Shown piece after piece: positions 17,966 through 27,673 of a stretch of DNA of 64,000 nt. The stretch's first letter is position 1. Each line of letters begins with the position of its first letter. Source of the DNA: Planctomycetota bacterium (GTDB taxonomy: Bacteria; Planctomycetota; Planctomycetia; Pirellulales; Pirellulaceae); NCBI GenBank assembly GCA_014381825.1, contig JACNKX010000128.1, positions 55,331 to 119,330 of the forward strand. Direction: 5' to 3'. Below the pieces are notes generated by a model. It was given only the letters and a program-made list of their open reading frames with translations, was not told the origin of the DNA and did not search any database. The translations under genes and the position numbers were made by a program.

Positions 17966-18445
17966 CTACTCAGATAGGAGCCGAACCGCATCGCCGACGC
18001 GCAGCGTGCCGCCGCGAATGACTTGGGCTCGCAAACCGCCACGATGAATTAGCGGCTTCATGATGCCGGGATGCATCGATTCAAGGTAACTGCATGGTTC
18101 GCACAATTCGACGCCCAACAACTCCACTTCACCAATTGAAAACGACTTGCCAACCAGATGATTGAGAGGCACGTCCTCGGTTAACAAGTTGCGCCGCGTA
18201 TCCGCGTGAGAGAATTCTGCCCCCGATTCGTTGGCGATTGCGGTCAACGATTCGGATTCGATTAAGGTGACTTCGCGCTTCGGCAACACGTTGCCGTCTT
18301 CATCCGGTGGGTACTTGCCGTTGCAAGATGCATAGCGATCGCCCACGAGTCCTTGTCCGGGCGTCGCCTCAACCTCGTCCATTGATTGCATCGCAGTGGC
18401 TGCCGCATCGGCGACTCGAATAGCCAGCAGTTGTCCATCGATCAT
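17966..18445 (-). CDS. MOSC domain protein
   Basis: I prefer ATG 18445 as start, where the MOSC-like sequence begins (MIDGQLLAIRVADAAA), giving 159 residues; the frame stays open to 18514. Core MOSC features are present: PGQGLVGDRYASCNGKY at residues 28-44, FSHADTRRNLLTEDVPLNHLVG in the middle, and the cysteine-bearing ELCEPCSYLESMHPG followed by GGLRAQVIRGGTLRVGD at the end. MOSC domains bind the molybdenum cofactor or carry sulfur for it. Standalone proteins like this are of uncertain role, with YiiM-type hydroxylaminopurine resistance one known example. The molybdate transporter 2 kb away is suggestive context only. Confidence 0.85.
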   Translation of the reverse strand: MIDGQLLAIRVADAAATAMQSMDEVEATPGQGLVGDRYASCNGKYPPDEDGNVLPKREVTLIESESLTAIANESGAEFSHADTRRNLLTEDVPLNHLVGKSFSIGEVELLGVELCEPCSYLESMHPGIMKPLIHRGGLRAQVIRGGTLRVGDAVRLLSE

Positions 18446-18648
18446 CAGAGAGTTTACCTTACCGCGGCCCGCTCGAAGCATATCACCGATCCAATTCTGA
18501 CGATGTATGATCACTGCGCCAAGCTGACCGGCTTATCGTTGGGGGTTCTTTGCAATCGCGGGTTGATCCTCAATAATGACTTCTTCACAGGAACTGCTTG
18601 TTCCGTCGCAGTACGATCTAGACACGCTCCCACAAAGGAATGGACTCC

Positions 18649-19551
18649 ATGCCTCTGCTCGTTGTTGGTTCCGTCGCTCTTGATTCCGTTGAAACGCCTC
18701 AAGCCTCGCGCGATGACGTCCTCGGTGGTTCGGCCGTATTCTTCTCCTATGCCGCTAGTTACTTCACCTCGGTCAAGCTCGTTGGCGTCGTGGGAGACGA
18801 TTGGCCCGAAGAACACACGAAGCTGCTAACCGATCGCAAGATCGATGCCGAGGGACTGCAAGTCGTTCAAGGCGCGAAGACGTTTCGCTGGCGAGGCAAG
18901 TACTTGCCGAACATGAACGATCGTGAAACGTTGGAAGTACACCTGAACGTCTTTGGCGACTTCGATCCCGTGCTGCCCGAGGAGTATCGTCGAGCTCCGT
19001 TCTTATTCCTCGCCAACGGATCACCGCGCGTTCAGTTGAAAGTGATGGATCAAGTCGTTGGCGCGCGATTGACGGTCGCCGACACCATGGACCTTTGGAT
19101 TCGGGAGGATCACGACGCGCTGCTCGAACTCCTGAAACGAGTCGACGGACTTGTTTTGAACGACAGCGAGGCGAAGCTGTTGACCAATGACGAGAACCTC
19201 GTTCGTGCTGGTCACAAGGTTCGCGAGATGGGACCAAAGTTTGTCGTCATCAAAAAAGGCGAGCATGGTGCGATGTTCTTCTCCGAACACGAGACCTATG
19301 TGATGCCAGCGTTTCCCACGGAAGATGTCGTTGATCCGACCGGTGCGGGCGACAGCTTTGCCGGAGGCATGATGGGCTACCTCGCTGAGCAGGGCAACTT
19401 CGAGCCCACGACGCTGAAGAAGGCATTGGCCTACGGCGTTCTTGTTGCCAGCTTTAACGTCGAAGACTTCAGCCTCGATCGCATGAAGAACATCGAACGC
19501 GCCGAGATTGAATTACGAATGGAGCAATATCAAAAGATGTTAAGCTTCTGA
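18649..19551 (+). CDS. PfkB/ribokinase-family carbohydrate kinase
   Basis: Two start codons are possible, at 18640 and 18649. I choose 18649 because AAAGGA at 18634-18639 is then nine bases away, whereas it abuts the first ATG. The 300-residue product has the N-terminal substrate-binding GSVALDSVETP and GGSAVFFSYAASYF, and the C-terminal ATP/catalytic signature DPTGAGDSFAGGMMGYL with the catalytic Asp. It is therefore a cytoplasmic kinase that phosphorylates a sugar or nucleoside with ATP. The exact substrate is not readable. It faces the MOSC gene across a divergent gap, and thpR follows on the same strand after about 50 bases. Confidence 0.88.
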   Translation: MPLLVVGSVALDSVETPQASRDDVLGGSAVFFSYAASYFTSVKLVGVVGDDWPEEHTKLLTDRKIDAEGLQVVQGAKTFRWRGKYLPNMNDRETLEVHLNVFGDFDPVLPEEYRRAPFLFLANGSPRVQLKVMDQVVGARLTVADTMDLWIREDHDALLELLKRVDGLVLNDSEAKLLTNDENLVRAGHKVREMGPKFVVIKKGEHGAMFFSEHETYVMPAFPTEDVVDPTGAGDSFAGGMMGYLAEQGNFEPTTLKKALAYGVLVASFNVEDFSLDRMKNIERAEIELRMEQYQKMLSF

Positions 19552-19602
19552 TTCTGTGCTGTATCGCTCCAAACTCTCCGCCCTCGACTCTCCGCTTCCG
19601 CA

Positions 19603-20175
19603 ATGGCTCGCATCCGCACATTTATCGCCGTTGACGTTTCGCCCGCTGTTCGCCGGCGCGCTGCGGTTCTTCAGGGCAAGTTGGCCGAGAGCGAAGTGAA
19701 TGCCAGCTGGACGGATTCCGAGAACATGCATTTGACGATGCAGTTTCTGGGTGACGTTGACGAAACGGACGTGCCCGAAGTTTGCAAACGCGTCGCGGTT
19801 GCGGCAGTGCCGTTTGCTCCTTTCCACGTCGAATTCGCTCAAGCCGGAGCTTTTCCGGCAGCGGACCGTCCGAGGACTGTCTGGATTGGCGTCGATCAGG
19901 GCAATCAGGAACTCGTTGATCTGCACTTTGCCGTTCAAGAGTCGCTTGCCGAAATGCGATTCCCTCGTGAGCGACGGACCTACAAACCGCATTTGACGAT
20001 TGGTCGGGTACATGACGGCGGAGCGAGTCGGGAGCGGCTCGCTGAATTGATTGCCCACTATCGCGATTTCAATGCCGAGTCGTGCGATGTCACCGAAGTG
20101 CTGATCTTCGCGAGCTACTTAGAACGATCGGGCCCCACTTACCAAATCATGGGACGTGCGCCGCTCAACGGCTGA
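19603..20175 (+). CDS. thpR: RNA 2',3'-cyclic phosphodiesterase (ThpR/LigT)
   Basis: This 190-residue enzyme of the 2H phosphoesterase family hydrolyses 2',3'-cyclic phosphate ends of RNA and can ligate tRNA halves in vitro. Both defining HxTx motifs are present: MHLTMQFLG with His43 and Thr45, and PHLTIGRV with His130 and Thr132. The N-terminus RTFIAVDVSPAVRRR is also typical. It is probably cytoplasmic. It lies 50 bases downstream of the sugar kinase, so the two may share a transcript. No strong ribosome binding site is visible ahead of the ATG. Confidence 0.9.
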   Translation: MARIRTFIAVDVSPAVRRRAAVLQGKLAESEVNASWTDSENMHLTMQFLGDVDETDVPEVCKRVAVAAVPFAPFHVEFAQAGAFPAADRPRTVWIGVDQGNQELVDLHFAVQESLAEMRFPRERRTYKPHLTIGRVHDGGASRERLAELIAHYRDFNAESCDVTEVLIFASYLERSGPTYQIMGRAPLNG

Positions 20176-20185
20176 TCGATCGCCC

Positions 20186-20215
20186 TTGTGGGAACGAGGC
20201 AACGTTTGTTATAAG
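20186..20215 (+). promoter_or_regulatory. Sigma-70-like promoter of the DUF481 gene
   Basis: TTGTGG at 20186-20191 and TATAAG at 20210-20215 are separated by 18 bases and lie 63 bases before the ATG of the DUF481 gene. A GGAG near 20268 serves as ribosome binding site. The call rests on sequence match alone. Confidence 0.4.
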
Positions 20216-20278
20216 CTCCGACCGCAGTGTTCTTGGGTAGATGCTGCGCCCCTTGTTGCTCCGTTCGGAGAATGAATC

Positions 20279-21196
20279 ATGTTCCGCAGACTCTTAGCGT
20301 TTGCTTTGCTAGCGTCGTTGACGGCGACTTCAGTCGAGACGGCCATCGCTCAATGGCCCACTGACGAATACCTATATCGGCTTCCAACAACGCGATTGTC
20401 GGCCACGACCGAATCACCGCGCGTTGCTCAAGGAACGGTTGTGGAAGCCCCTGAAGCACCGGCGGGACAGTCGCTCGCACCCGAGGAGCTTGCTGCAGCC
20501 GACGAATCCGATAGCTGGATCTTGCCCACTTATTGGTTCAACACGGTTGATTGGGAGGGAGGTGCGGAGATTGGAATCAGCGGTACCGACGGCAACTCCG
20601 AAGCCCTGAGCTTTCGTGCCGGCGCGAATTTGAAGCGAAAGACCAACGTACACGAAACAACCTTCGACTTGACCTATCTGAAAGCAAGTGCCGACGGAGT
20701 CGAGACGCAGAACAACGCCATACAGAACCTTGGCTATGAACGTTCCTTCGGCGATTCGCGATGGAGTTTCTTCGCGAAGGAGTTTCTAGAGTACGACGAA
20801 TTTAAGGCCTTCGACCTGCGACTCGCGTTGAACGCTGGTGTTGGATACAAGTTTATCGATACCGAAACGACGAAGCTTAAGGGACGCTACGGTGCTGGTG
20901 TGTCGCACGAGATTGGCGGTCCAACTGACGATTGGGTCGCGGAGCTTGTTTATGGAGCGGACTTCGAGAGGCAGCTGACAAAGCGACAGAAATTGTCTCT
21001 GACCGTCGATTACTTTCCCGAATGGGGAAACTTCGACAATTACCGCATGGTCAGCGACCTCGGCTGGGAAGTTTTGCTCGACGAAGAGCACAACCTCAAT
21101 CTGAAGCTGTCAGTCAACGATCGCTACGACAGCACGCCCAATGGCAGAAAACCGAACGACATCAACTACGCGTTGCTGCTGCTTTGGAAGATGTAG
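20279..21196 (+). CDS. DUF481 outer-membrane beta-barrel-like protein
   Basis: The 305-residue product has a signal peptide (residues 1-24, ending AIAQ) and a variable Pro/Ala-rich stretch to about residue 80. A C-terminal domain of alternating beta strands then resembles the DUF481/YdiY family of putative outer-membrane or salt-induced proteins: EGGAEIGISGTDGNSEALSFRAGA, YERSFGDSRWSFFAKEFLEYDEF and GVGYKFIDTETTKLKGRYGAG. The chain ends in LLLLWKM, an aromatic/hydrophobic end typical of barrel strands. The gene has its own promoter-like sequence and a GGAG ribosome binding site. The substrate is unknown. Confidence 0.8.
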   Translation: MFRRLLAFALLASLTATSVETAIAQWPTDEYLYRLPTTRLSATTESPRVAQGTVVEAPEAPAGQSLAPEELAAADESDSWILPTYWFNTVDWEGGAEIGISGTDGNSEALSFRAGANLKRKTNVHETTFDLTYLKASADGVETQNNAIQNLGYERSFGDSRWSFFAKEFLEYDEFKAFDLRLALNAGVGYKFIDTETTKLKGRYGAGVSHEIGGPTDDWVAELVYGADFERQLTKRQKLSLTVDYFPEWGNFDNYRMVSDLGWEVLLDEEHNLNLKLSVNDRYDSTPNGRKPNDINYALLLLWKM

Positions 21197-21239
21197 CCTC
21201 TTCGAGTGTCCTAACAGCGCGAGGAACTGGCCGGGCGAT

Positions 21240-23255
21240 TTACCCACCCCCGACTTTGATGCGAATCCGACGATACTCCATTTGCCCGCGGTCTGCTTCT
21301 AAGCCAATGGGGCCGGTTGCGGGGAGTGGCCGCGGGAAGTCAAGCGGTTCGCCGTTGCAGGTGCAGGTCGCGACGTCACCCTTCACGATGACTTCGATTT
21401 CGTTCCAGCCTTGTGGCCGATACTTCTTGAGTTCTTTGTAGGGACCAGCCACGAAATAGTCTCGACATTGAAGTTGAGGCTTGCGGAGGAAGATACCGCT
21501 GTCCGCGTCGACACCGGCTCGAAACTCGAGCTTGAGATGAAAGTTCGTAGAAAACTCTCGTGTCGTCCACATCTGAGCCAAGCCCTTACCGGGGTTCACT
21601 ACGATGCGATCGTCGCGCGCCGTGTAGCGACCGTCGCTGGCGTGTTGCTTGCCGTCGAAGGGAGCACCGTCTTTATAGTGCCAACCCGTCAAATCCGTTT
21701 CGTTGAACAAGGGCTCGAAGCCAGCCTCTGCTTGATACGCACGGTCCGTCTGGAATGGTGACGCAGGCAAACCAGCTTGGTTGTACAAGTTGATATCCGG
21801 CACGTTGCTCCAGCCGTATCGCACGATCGATGGCTTGGCGACGGTATCGCTGGAGACGACGATCTTATCTCCGTTGATCGACGCATTTGCGTCGGCGAAG
21901 TTGCCATCGGCACCTGCGATCGTAAAGCCCTTTAGACCGCCGGCCTTGGCGACCAAGCCGCCGCCGATGTGCTTCATAGTTAGCGTCGCTTTGTTACCGT
22001 CGACCGCGATGGAATCGTACGTCGGTCCAGAGTACTCGAGTTTCTCCCCGTAGGTTAATGCTCGCGCCGCAAGTCCCAACCTCTCGCCAATCGGTTGCTT
22101 TTGCTTTGGGTGAATGTCCGTCGGGTGACCAATATCGATCGTGACAGCCATGGCAGTGTTCTGTGTCGTCTCAGTCGTCAGGCGTTGCGCCTCTCGCACT
22201 TCGGGCGTCATGCCTCGATGTGGTGTGATCTGAACGAAATAGAACGGAAAGTCGCCTTGCCCCCAAGCTTTGCGCCAGCTGCCGATCATCGCCGGGAACA
22301 ATGTTCGGTACTGCTCACCTCGCGATGAATTCGATTCACCCTGATACCAAATCGCTCCACGAATCGCGAACGGCTGGAGCGGTGCGATCGATCCGTTGTA
22401 CAAGCCGCTCGGGCGGTTCGCGCTCATGGTGGGATGCTGGGGTGGTCGCGGCTTGCGAGGTGCGCGCGTCTTGGCTGCCTTTGCCTTGGCAAGTTGGTCT
22501 TCGTACCGTTTGAGCAGTTCTGGTTCACGTTGTTTGTAGGCTTCTAGAACCTTTGGATAACTCGCAACTCGCTGCATCTGTTGATCGAGCAGCGGTTGCA
22601 AGGTTGGGTTTCGCTCCAGGTCAGCTCGCGCGGTCCACGCTTCTGCGACCGTTCCACCGACTGCGGACTTGATCAGCCCGACAGGAACGCCGACATGTTC
22701 GCGGAGATGCTTTCCGAAGTAGTAGCCGACTGCGGAGAAGCGAGCCGCTGAATCTGCTGAGTCGACTTGCCAATCACCTCGAATGGCTGATTGCGGTTCA
22801 TCAACGGCACGAGCTCCCGCACTGAACAAACGAAGCTGTGAGTCGCCGGCGGCTTCGATGGCCGCTTTCCCATTCACCGAGCCCGCCAGGCCAAAAGCCA
22901 TGTTGGATTGACCGCTGCAAATCCAGACTTCGCCGACGAGTACATCGACGATCATCGCCTTGGAATCGCCAGCGGTAACAGTCAGAACGCGACCTTCGGC
23001 GGAGGCGTGCATGGCGTCGAGTCGTACTGACCACTTGCCGCTATCGTCAGCAGTTGCCTGTTTTGTTTGGCCCGCGAACTGTACTTCAATGGCTTGACCG
23101 GCATCGGCCGTGCCCCAAACGGGCGCGGACATCTCTCGTTGCAAGACAACATGATCCTGAAAGAGGCTGCCCAACGACAACTCGGCGGAGGCGACGTTTG
23201 GTGCAAACAGCAGTGTAAGAAGAATCATCGAACACAAAGGCTTATTAAATCTCAT
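21240..23255 (-). CDS. Sialate O-acetylesterase fused to a DUF1080 (3-keto-glucoside hydrolase-like) domain
   Basis: ATG 23255 is chosen because it begins a proper signal peptide (MRFNKPLCSMILLTLLFAPN, cleaved around ASA); the open frame extends further. The 671-residue protein has an SGNH-type esterase domain, with the nucleophile in WICSGQSNMAFGL near residue 105, GSWRKAWGQGDFPFYFVQ, and the IWYQGESN block. A C-terminal DUF1080 jelly-roll domain begins near residue 490 (FEPLFNETDLTGWHYKDG, with DSGIFLRKPQ and EVIVKGDVATCTCNGEPL). It should act outside the cytoplasm, removing acetyl groups from sialic acid-like or other glycans and binding or hydrolysing a sugar. Fusion of these two domains is common in planctomycetes. 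Confidence 0.88.
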   Translation of the reverse strand: MRFNKPLCSMILLTLLFAPNVASAELSLGSLFQDHVVLQREMSAPVWGTADAGQAIEVQFAGQTKQATADDSGKWSVRLDAMHASAEGRVLTVTAGDSKAMIVDVLVGEVWICSGQSNMAFGLAGSVNGKAAIEAAGDSQLRLFSAGARAVDEPQSAIRGDWQVDSADSAARFSAVGYYFGKHLREHVGVPVGLIKSAVGGTVAEAWTARADLERNPTLQPLLDQQMQRVASYPKVLEAYKQREPELLKRYEDQLAKAKAAKTRAPRKPRPPQHPTMSANRPSGLYNGSIAPLQPFAIRGAIWYQGESNSSRGEQYRTLFPAMIGSWRKAWGQGDFPFYFVQITPHRGMTPEVREAQRLTTETTQNTAMAVTIDIGHPTDIHPKQKQPIGERLGLAARALTYGEKLEYSGPTYDSIAVDGNKATLTMKHIGGGLVAKAGGLKGFTIAGADGNFADANASINGDKIVVSSDTVAKPSIVRYGWSNVPDINLYNQAGLPASPFQTDRAYQAEAGFEPLFNETDLTGWHYKDGAPFDGKQHASDGRYTARDDRIVVNPGKGLAQMWTTREFSTNFHLKLEFRAGVDADSGIFLRKPQLQCRDYFVAGPYKELKKYRPQGWNEIEVIVKGDVATCTCNGEPLDFPRPLPATGPIGLEADRGQMEYRRIRIKVGGG

Positions 23256-23525
23256 GATGTGGGATCCCATCTTGGAACGAAGCGGGCAGCGAGGAAGGCT
23301 TACTGAGCCTGTCGGCGTTGAGTGTGATCTCGGGGTATGGCCAACATTGCTTGAAACACGGTCAACTGGTCTCACGCAATAAAGTAGTCACTCCCGCTAC
23401 CGTACGCCACCCAGTAGGCATGTTCATGGCCGATTGCAGTTCGTTCATCCCGCCTTTCCAGTAACGTCCGATCCGTGTAAACCAGAGGCTTCGCAAATCG
23501 AACCGAATGCTCAGGTGGAACTCGA

Positions 23526-24548
23526 ATGAAGATCGGAATCGTCGGATATCAAGGGTCGGGGAAGAGTACCTTGTTTCAGTGGCTGACTGGTGTCGAACCG
23601 GATCCCGCCAAGTCGCACGAAACTCAAAGCGCGATGGCTCCCATCCCGGACGATCGATTTGAGCCGCTCTGCAAGATCTACAGCCCCAAGAAGACGACCC
23701 ACGCGGCACTAGAGATTGTTGACACTCCGGGGTTGAGCCGGTCGCACGAAGGCAGCGCTCAAAAGCTCGCCATGATTCGCGAAGCGAGTTGCTTGGTAGT
23801 CGTTGTCGCGGCGCACAGCGGAGCAGATGCGGCAGCTGATCTTAGTAATTTCGACGATGATCTTCTGATCGCCGATCTTGATATCTTGTCGGGCCGCGTC
23901 GAACGGCTGAAAGAACAGGTCAAGAAGCCGCGCCCCAACCGTGAAGAACTTCAGAAGGAATTGGAAGCCTTGGAACCGCTGGTGCCGGTACTGGAAGAGG
24001 GAAAGCAGCTACGCGACATCGATCTGTCCGAAGAGCAACACAAGGCAACACGAGCGTTCAAGCTGTTTTCCGAGAAGCCTCGGTTGGTAGTCTTCAATAT
24101 CTCCGATGACGAGTCGCCTGAATCCTATCAAGCCAAAGTTCCCGAAGGCATGCAAAGCATCGCCGTCTCGTTGTCGCTTCAAGTTGAACTGTCGCAATTG
24201 GACGGCGAGGAACGGCAGGCGTTTTGCGACGAGATGGGAGTTGCACCGTTCGATCAGGATATGGTCGTTCGTCAAATCATGGACACTTCGGGACAGATGG
24301 TGTTCTTTACGGCCGGTGAAAAAGAGGTTCGGACATGGATAATTCGCTGTGGAGGCACTGCCGTCGAGGCCGCCGGCAACATTCACACCGACCTCGCGAA
24401 CGGATTCATTCGCGCCGAAGTGATGACCTGCGATGACTTAATCCGACTGGGCAGCGAGCGCGAAATCAAAGCGAACAGCTTGATGCGGCAAGAGCACAAA
24501 GAATATGTGATCAAAGACGGAGACATCCTGTTGATCAGGCACAACTAG
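23526..24548 (+). CDS. YchF/Obg-like P-loop GTPase with TGS domain
   Basis: This 340-residue cytoplasmic NTPase starts MKIGIVGYQGSGKSTLFQW, with the P-loop at residues 7-15. It has a G3 motif EIVDTPGLSRS near residue 63, a helical coiled-coil insert at about 125-170 (ERLKEQVKKPRPNREELQKELEAL) as in YchF, and a C-terminal TGS domain (residues about 265-340, IHTDLANGFIRAEVMTCDDLI). The base-recognition motif is not a standard NKxD but VFNISDDE, and YchF also departs from NKxD. With 340 residues it is slightly shorter than YchF (about 363). It may be a planctomycete paralogue of YchF, and its nucleotide preference is open. A likely role lies in ribosome or stress-linked regulation. Confidence 0.82.
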   Translation: MKIGIVGYQGSGKSTLFQWLTGVEPDPAKSHETQSAMAPIPDDRFEPLCKIYSPKKTTHAALEIVDTPGLSRSHEGSAQKLAMIREASCLVVVVAAHSGADAAADLSNFDDDLLIADLDILSGRVERLKEQVKKPRPNREELQKELEALEPLVPVLEEGKQLRDIDLSEEQHKATRAFKLFSEKPRLVVFNISDDESPESYQAKVPEGMQSIAVSLSLQVELSQLDGEERQAFCDEMGVAPFDQDMVVRQIMDTSGQMVFFTAGEKEVRTWIIRCGGTAVEAAGNIHTDLANGFIRAEVMTCDDLIRLGSEREIKANSLMRQEHKEYVIKDGDILLIRHN

Positions 24549-24618
24549 CGGATGGCGGAGAGTCAAGAGCGGAGAGCCAGAAAGTTACGTCGGTCATCCG
24601 GCTGTTATCTTTCTACGC

Positions 24619-27276
24619 TTAGCCATCTGTCTTCTTCTTAGTCGCTTTCTTCTTGGCCGACTTCTTCTTGGTGGCTTTCTTCTTGCCCTTCTTCTTTTTC
24701 TTTGTGCCGCCCTTCGCGGCGCGTTCCGCAAGGAGAACAACAGCTTGATCAAACGTAAATTCGTCGGGAGTCGTCCCCTTCGGAAGCGACGCATTCGTTT
24801 CGCCGTCTGTTACATACGGGCCATACCGGCCTTCGAGTAACTTGATCGGTTCTTCTGTGACCGGCGAGGCTTCGAAGACTTTCAGTGGCTCTTTGGGCGC
24901 TCCGCGACCGCGCGTCTTTGGTTGAGCCAGCAGCTCGACGGCCTTCTCGAACGTGACATCAAGTGGCGAAATATCAGCTGGTAGCGATCGCGTGTCTTTC
25001 CCACACTTGATGTACGGGCCAAAGCGACCATTTTGTGCGACGATCGACTCCTTTAACTCCGAATGCTCGCCCAGGTCGCGCGGCAGCGAAAGAAGTTTTA
25101 ACGCCATCGCTAGATCGATATCTTCGGGAACCATGCCCTTCAGCAGCGAGGCGTTCTTTGGTTTTTCATCATCTTCTGGCGTGCCTCGTTGTACATAGGG
25201 TCCAAAGCGACCGACTTTCATGAATACGGGCTTATGCGTGTCAGGACAGATGCCCAGTGGCTCGTCATCCACAGAACTCTGCTCGAGCAATTCGACGGCT
25301 CGCGCCAGTGTTAATTCGTCCGGTGCCATGCCTTCAGGCAGACTTGCTTTGCGTTCGCCTTGCTCGACGAACGGACCGAACTTCCCGACTCGCAGGACGA
25401 TGTCCTCCCGATGCTCGCCTTCGGTTGGTGTTCCGACCGGAAAACGGCTCATCACACGCGGATCGATCTCCTCGGTCTTCGCGGCCAGCTTGGCTTTCAA
25501 GCCCGGTTCGTTTCCAAAATAAAACCGCTGCAAGTAGTCGACGTGTTCTGCTTCGCGGCGACTGATCGAGTCAAGAAGATCTTCCATCTGGGCGGTGAAT
25601 TGATAATCGACGAGCGAACCGAAATGGTCTTCCAGCAGTCGAGTCACTGCGAACGCGGTCCACGTCGGAACCAGCGCGTTGCCCTTCTTAAAGACGTACT
25701 CGCGGGCTTGGATCGTGTCGATGATCGAGGCGTAGGTACTCGGCCGTCCAATCCCTTTGTCTTCCAACTCACGCGTCAACGAAGCTTCGGTGAAACGACT
25801 TGGCGGCTGAGTCGTGTGGTCGTTTTGTTGCAAGTCGCGGCAGGCGACCTCTTGCCCCTGCTCGACTGATGGAAGAATCGTTTCACGGTCGGCCAGTTGT
25901 GCGTTCGGATTGTCTGATCCTTCGACATAGGCTCGTAGGAAGCCGGGGAAGTCAATGGTCCGCCCGCTGACACGGAAGATCGCTCCATCGCCTTCGATCG
26001 TCACGACAGTATTATGACCACGTGCATCGACCATTTGACTGGCGATCGTTCGCTTCCAGATCATCTCGAACAAGCGATACTCGTCGGTGTTTAACTTGCC
26101 TTTCAGAGTATCTGGCAGCTCGAACGGATGGCCCGCCGGACGGATCGCTTCGTGAGCTTCTTGGGCGTTTTTGACTTTGTTGGCGTAGGTGCGTGGCGTC
26201 TCCGGCAAGTAGTCGTTCCCGTACTCGGAATTGACCAAATCCCGAGCCGCATCGACCGCCACGCGAGCCAAGTTGGTCGAGTCGGTACGCATGTAAGTAA
26301 TGTGCCCGTTCTCGTACAAACTTTGAGCTGCGGTCATCGTGCGACGAGCCGTGAAGCCAAGCTTGCGGTTGGCCTCCTGCTGCATCGTGCTCGTCGTGAA
26401 CGGCGGAGCTGGTTTTCGAGTGTACGGCTTGCTCTCGACGCTGAGAATCTTGAACTGCGCCGAACGTATCCGCTCGCTGAGAGCGTTGGCCCCTGCCTCA
26501 TCCAAGACCATCAGGGAATCGTCCTTGATCTTGCCGGTCGCCGAATCAAAGTCCTTCCCGTGGGGGATCTTTCGTCCGTCAACTGAGACAAGTGTTGCTT
26601 GAAATTCCTCAGTTGAGTTGGCTGCGAAAGTCGCCATCAAGTCCCAATAGGTCGCCGAGTGGAACGCCATGCGTTGCCGTTCGCGTTCGACGATCAGTCG
26701 AACCGAGACGCTCTGCACTCGCCCGGCGGAAAGGCCACGACCGACCTTCTTCCACAGCAATTGTGAGACGTCGTAACCGTAGAGCCGATCGAGGATGCGG
26801 CGAGCTTCTTGAGCTCGAACCAATGCGTCGTCGATTTCTCGCGGGTTGTCAATTGCTTCCTGAATGGCTTCCTTGGTGATTTCGTGGAAGACAAGTCGCT
26901 TGACCGGGACTTTCGGCTTGAGCACTTCGTGCAGATGCCAGCTGATGGCCTCTCCTTCGCGATCTTCGTCCGTCGCGAGATAGAGTTCGTCCGCATCCTT
27001 CAACGCCTTGCGCAGCTTCGCGACTTGCTGCTTTTTGCTTGCCGGGATGATATAGATCGGAGTGAAACGATCCTCGACGTTCACTCCCAAGTACGACCAG
27101 GACTGTTTTTTGAACTCTTCGGGAACTTCCTTGGACCCTTGTGGCAAATCACGGATATGTCCGATGCTGGCCTCGACAGTATAGTCCTTGCCCAAAAACT
27201 TGCCGATCGTCCGCGCCTTCGCCGGCGATTCGACGATCACAAGTGACTTCTTGCCGGTTGAGGCTGTTTTAGCCAT
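24619..27276 (-). CDS. topA: DNA topoisomerase I
   Basis: This 885-residue type IA topoisomerase relaxes negative supercoils. The Toprim domain is at the N-terminus (LVIVESPAKARTIGKFLGKDY, and the acidic DEDREGEAISWHL), followed by SAGRVQSVSVRLIVERE. The catalytic tyrosine is in ITYMRTDSTNLA near residue 315. The C-terminal third lacks the zinc-ribbon cysteines of E. coli TopA. Instead it has four related repeats, each built around GRFGPYV or GKFGPFVEQGE and ending ASLPKG or SLPADIS, as in actinobacterial and chlamydial-type enzymes. A Lys-rich tail of about 30 residues follows (KKKATKKKSAKKKATKKK). Such tails in mycobacterial TopA aid DNA binding and processivity. The identification is certain. 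Confidence 0.96.
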   Translation of the reverse strand: MAKTASTGKKSLVIVESPAKARTIGKFLGKDYTVEASIGHIRDLPQGSKEVPEEFKKQSWSYLGVNVEDRFTPIYIIPASKKQQVAKLRKALKDADELYLATDEDREGEAISWHLHEVLKPKVPVKRLVFHEITKEAIQEAIDNPREIDDALVRAQEARRILDRLYGYDVSQLLWKKVGRGLSAGRVQSVSVRLIVERERQRMAFHSATYWDLMATFAANSTEEFQATLVSVDGRKIPHGKDFDSATGKIKDDSLMVLDEAGANALSERIRSAQFKILSVESKPYTRKPAPPFTTSTMQQEANRKLGFTARRTMTAAQSLYENGHITYMRTDSTNLARVAVDAARDLVNSEYGNDYLPETPRTYANKVKNAQEAHEAIRPAGHPFELPDTLKGKLNTDEYRLFEMIWKRTIASQMVDARGHNTVVTIEGDGAIFRVSGRTIDFPGFLRAYVEGSDNPNAQLADRETILPSVEQGQEVACRDLQQNDHTTQPPSRFTEASLTRELEDKGIGRPSTYASIIDTIQAREYVFKKGNALVPTWTAFAVTRLLEDHFGSLVDYQFTAQMEDLLDSISRREAEHVDYLQRFYFGNEPGLKAKLAAKTEEIDPRVMSRFPVGTPTEGEHREDIVLRVGKFGPFVEQGERKASLPEGMAPDELTLARAVELLEQSSVDDEPLGICPDTHKPVFMKVGRFGPYVQRGTPEDDEKPKNASLLKGMVPEDIDLAMALKLLSLPRDLGEHSELKESIVAQNGRFGPYIKCGKDTRSLPADISPLDVTFEKAVELLAQPKTRGRGAPKEPLKVFEASPVTEEPIKLLEGRYGPYVTDGETNASLPKGTTPDEFTFDQAVVLLAERAAKGGTKKKKKGKKKATKKKSAKKKATKKKTDG

Positions 27277-27673
27277 AGGTAAACATCAATCTGGGTGGTT
27301 TGCGTTGAATTCTGAAACGCCGTGACTATCTATCAGGTTTTATCTACAAGCTTCCTGAGCAGCATCTCGCCGGGCCGTATGGTCGTGCAAAGCGGTGTAA
27401 CTGAACCGGTACTAAGTCGACGACATTCCTGATTGGGATTGAATTTACGGCGATGGGCCATACAATCTGCAATTCCTGGCTATGCCTTTCAACAGGGCAA
27501 ATCATTAATACGTGACTGCCAGTGCTGTCAACCCGTCTTGCTGTACGTTCGACGGCTGAACGCTGTTCCACGTGTGCGTCGGCCAACAGGAGACGGTCGG
27601 CGAATTGTGGAACTCAAACGGAACGTTTCGACCGCGATAAAAATATTCACCTTGCGTGATTGGAGAGTTTTCG
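27277..27673. other. Divergent intergenic region between topA and the PpiD/SurA-like gene
   Basis: These 397 bases separate two divergent genes and must contain both promoters. I found no convincing -10/-35 pair, repeat, hairpin or small open frame with a good ribosome binding site. The only clear signal is GGAGAG at 27662-27667, the ribosome binding site of the plus-strand gene. Confidence 0.6.
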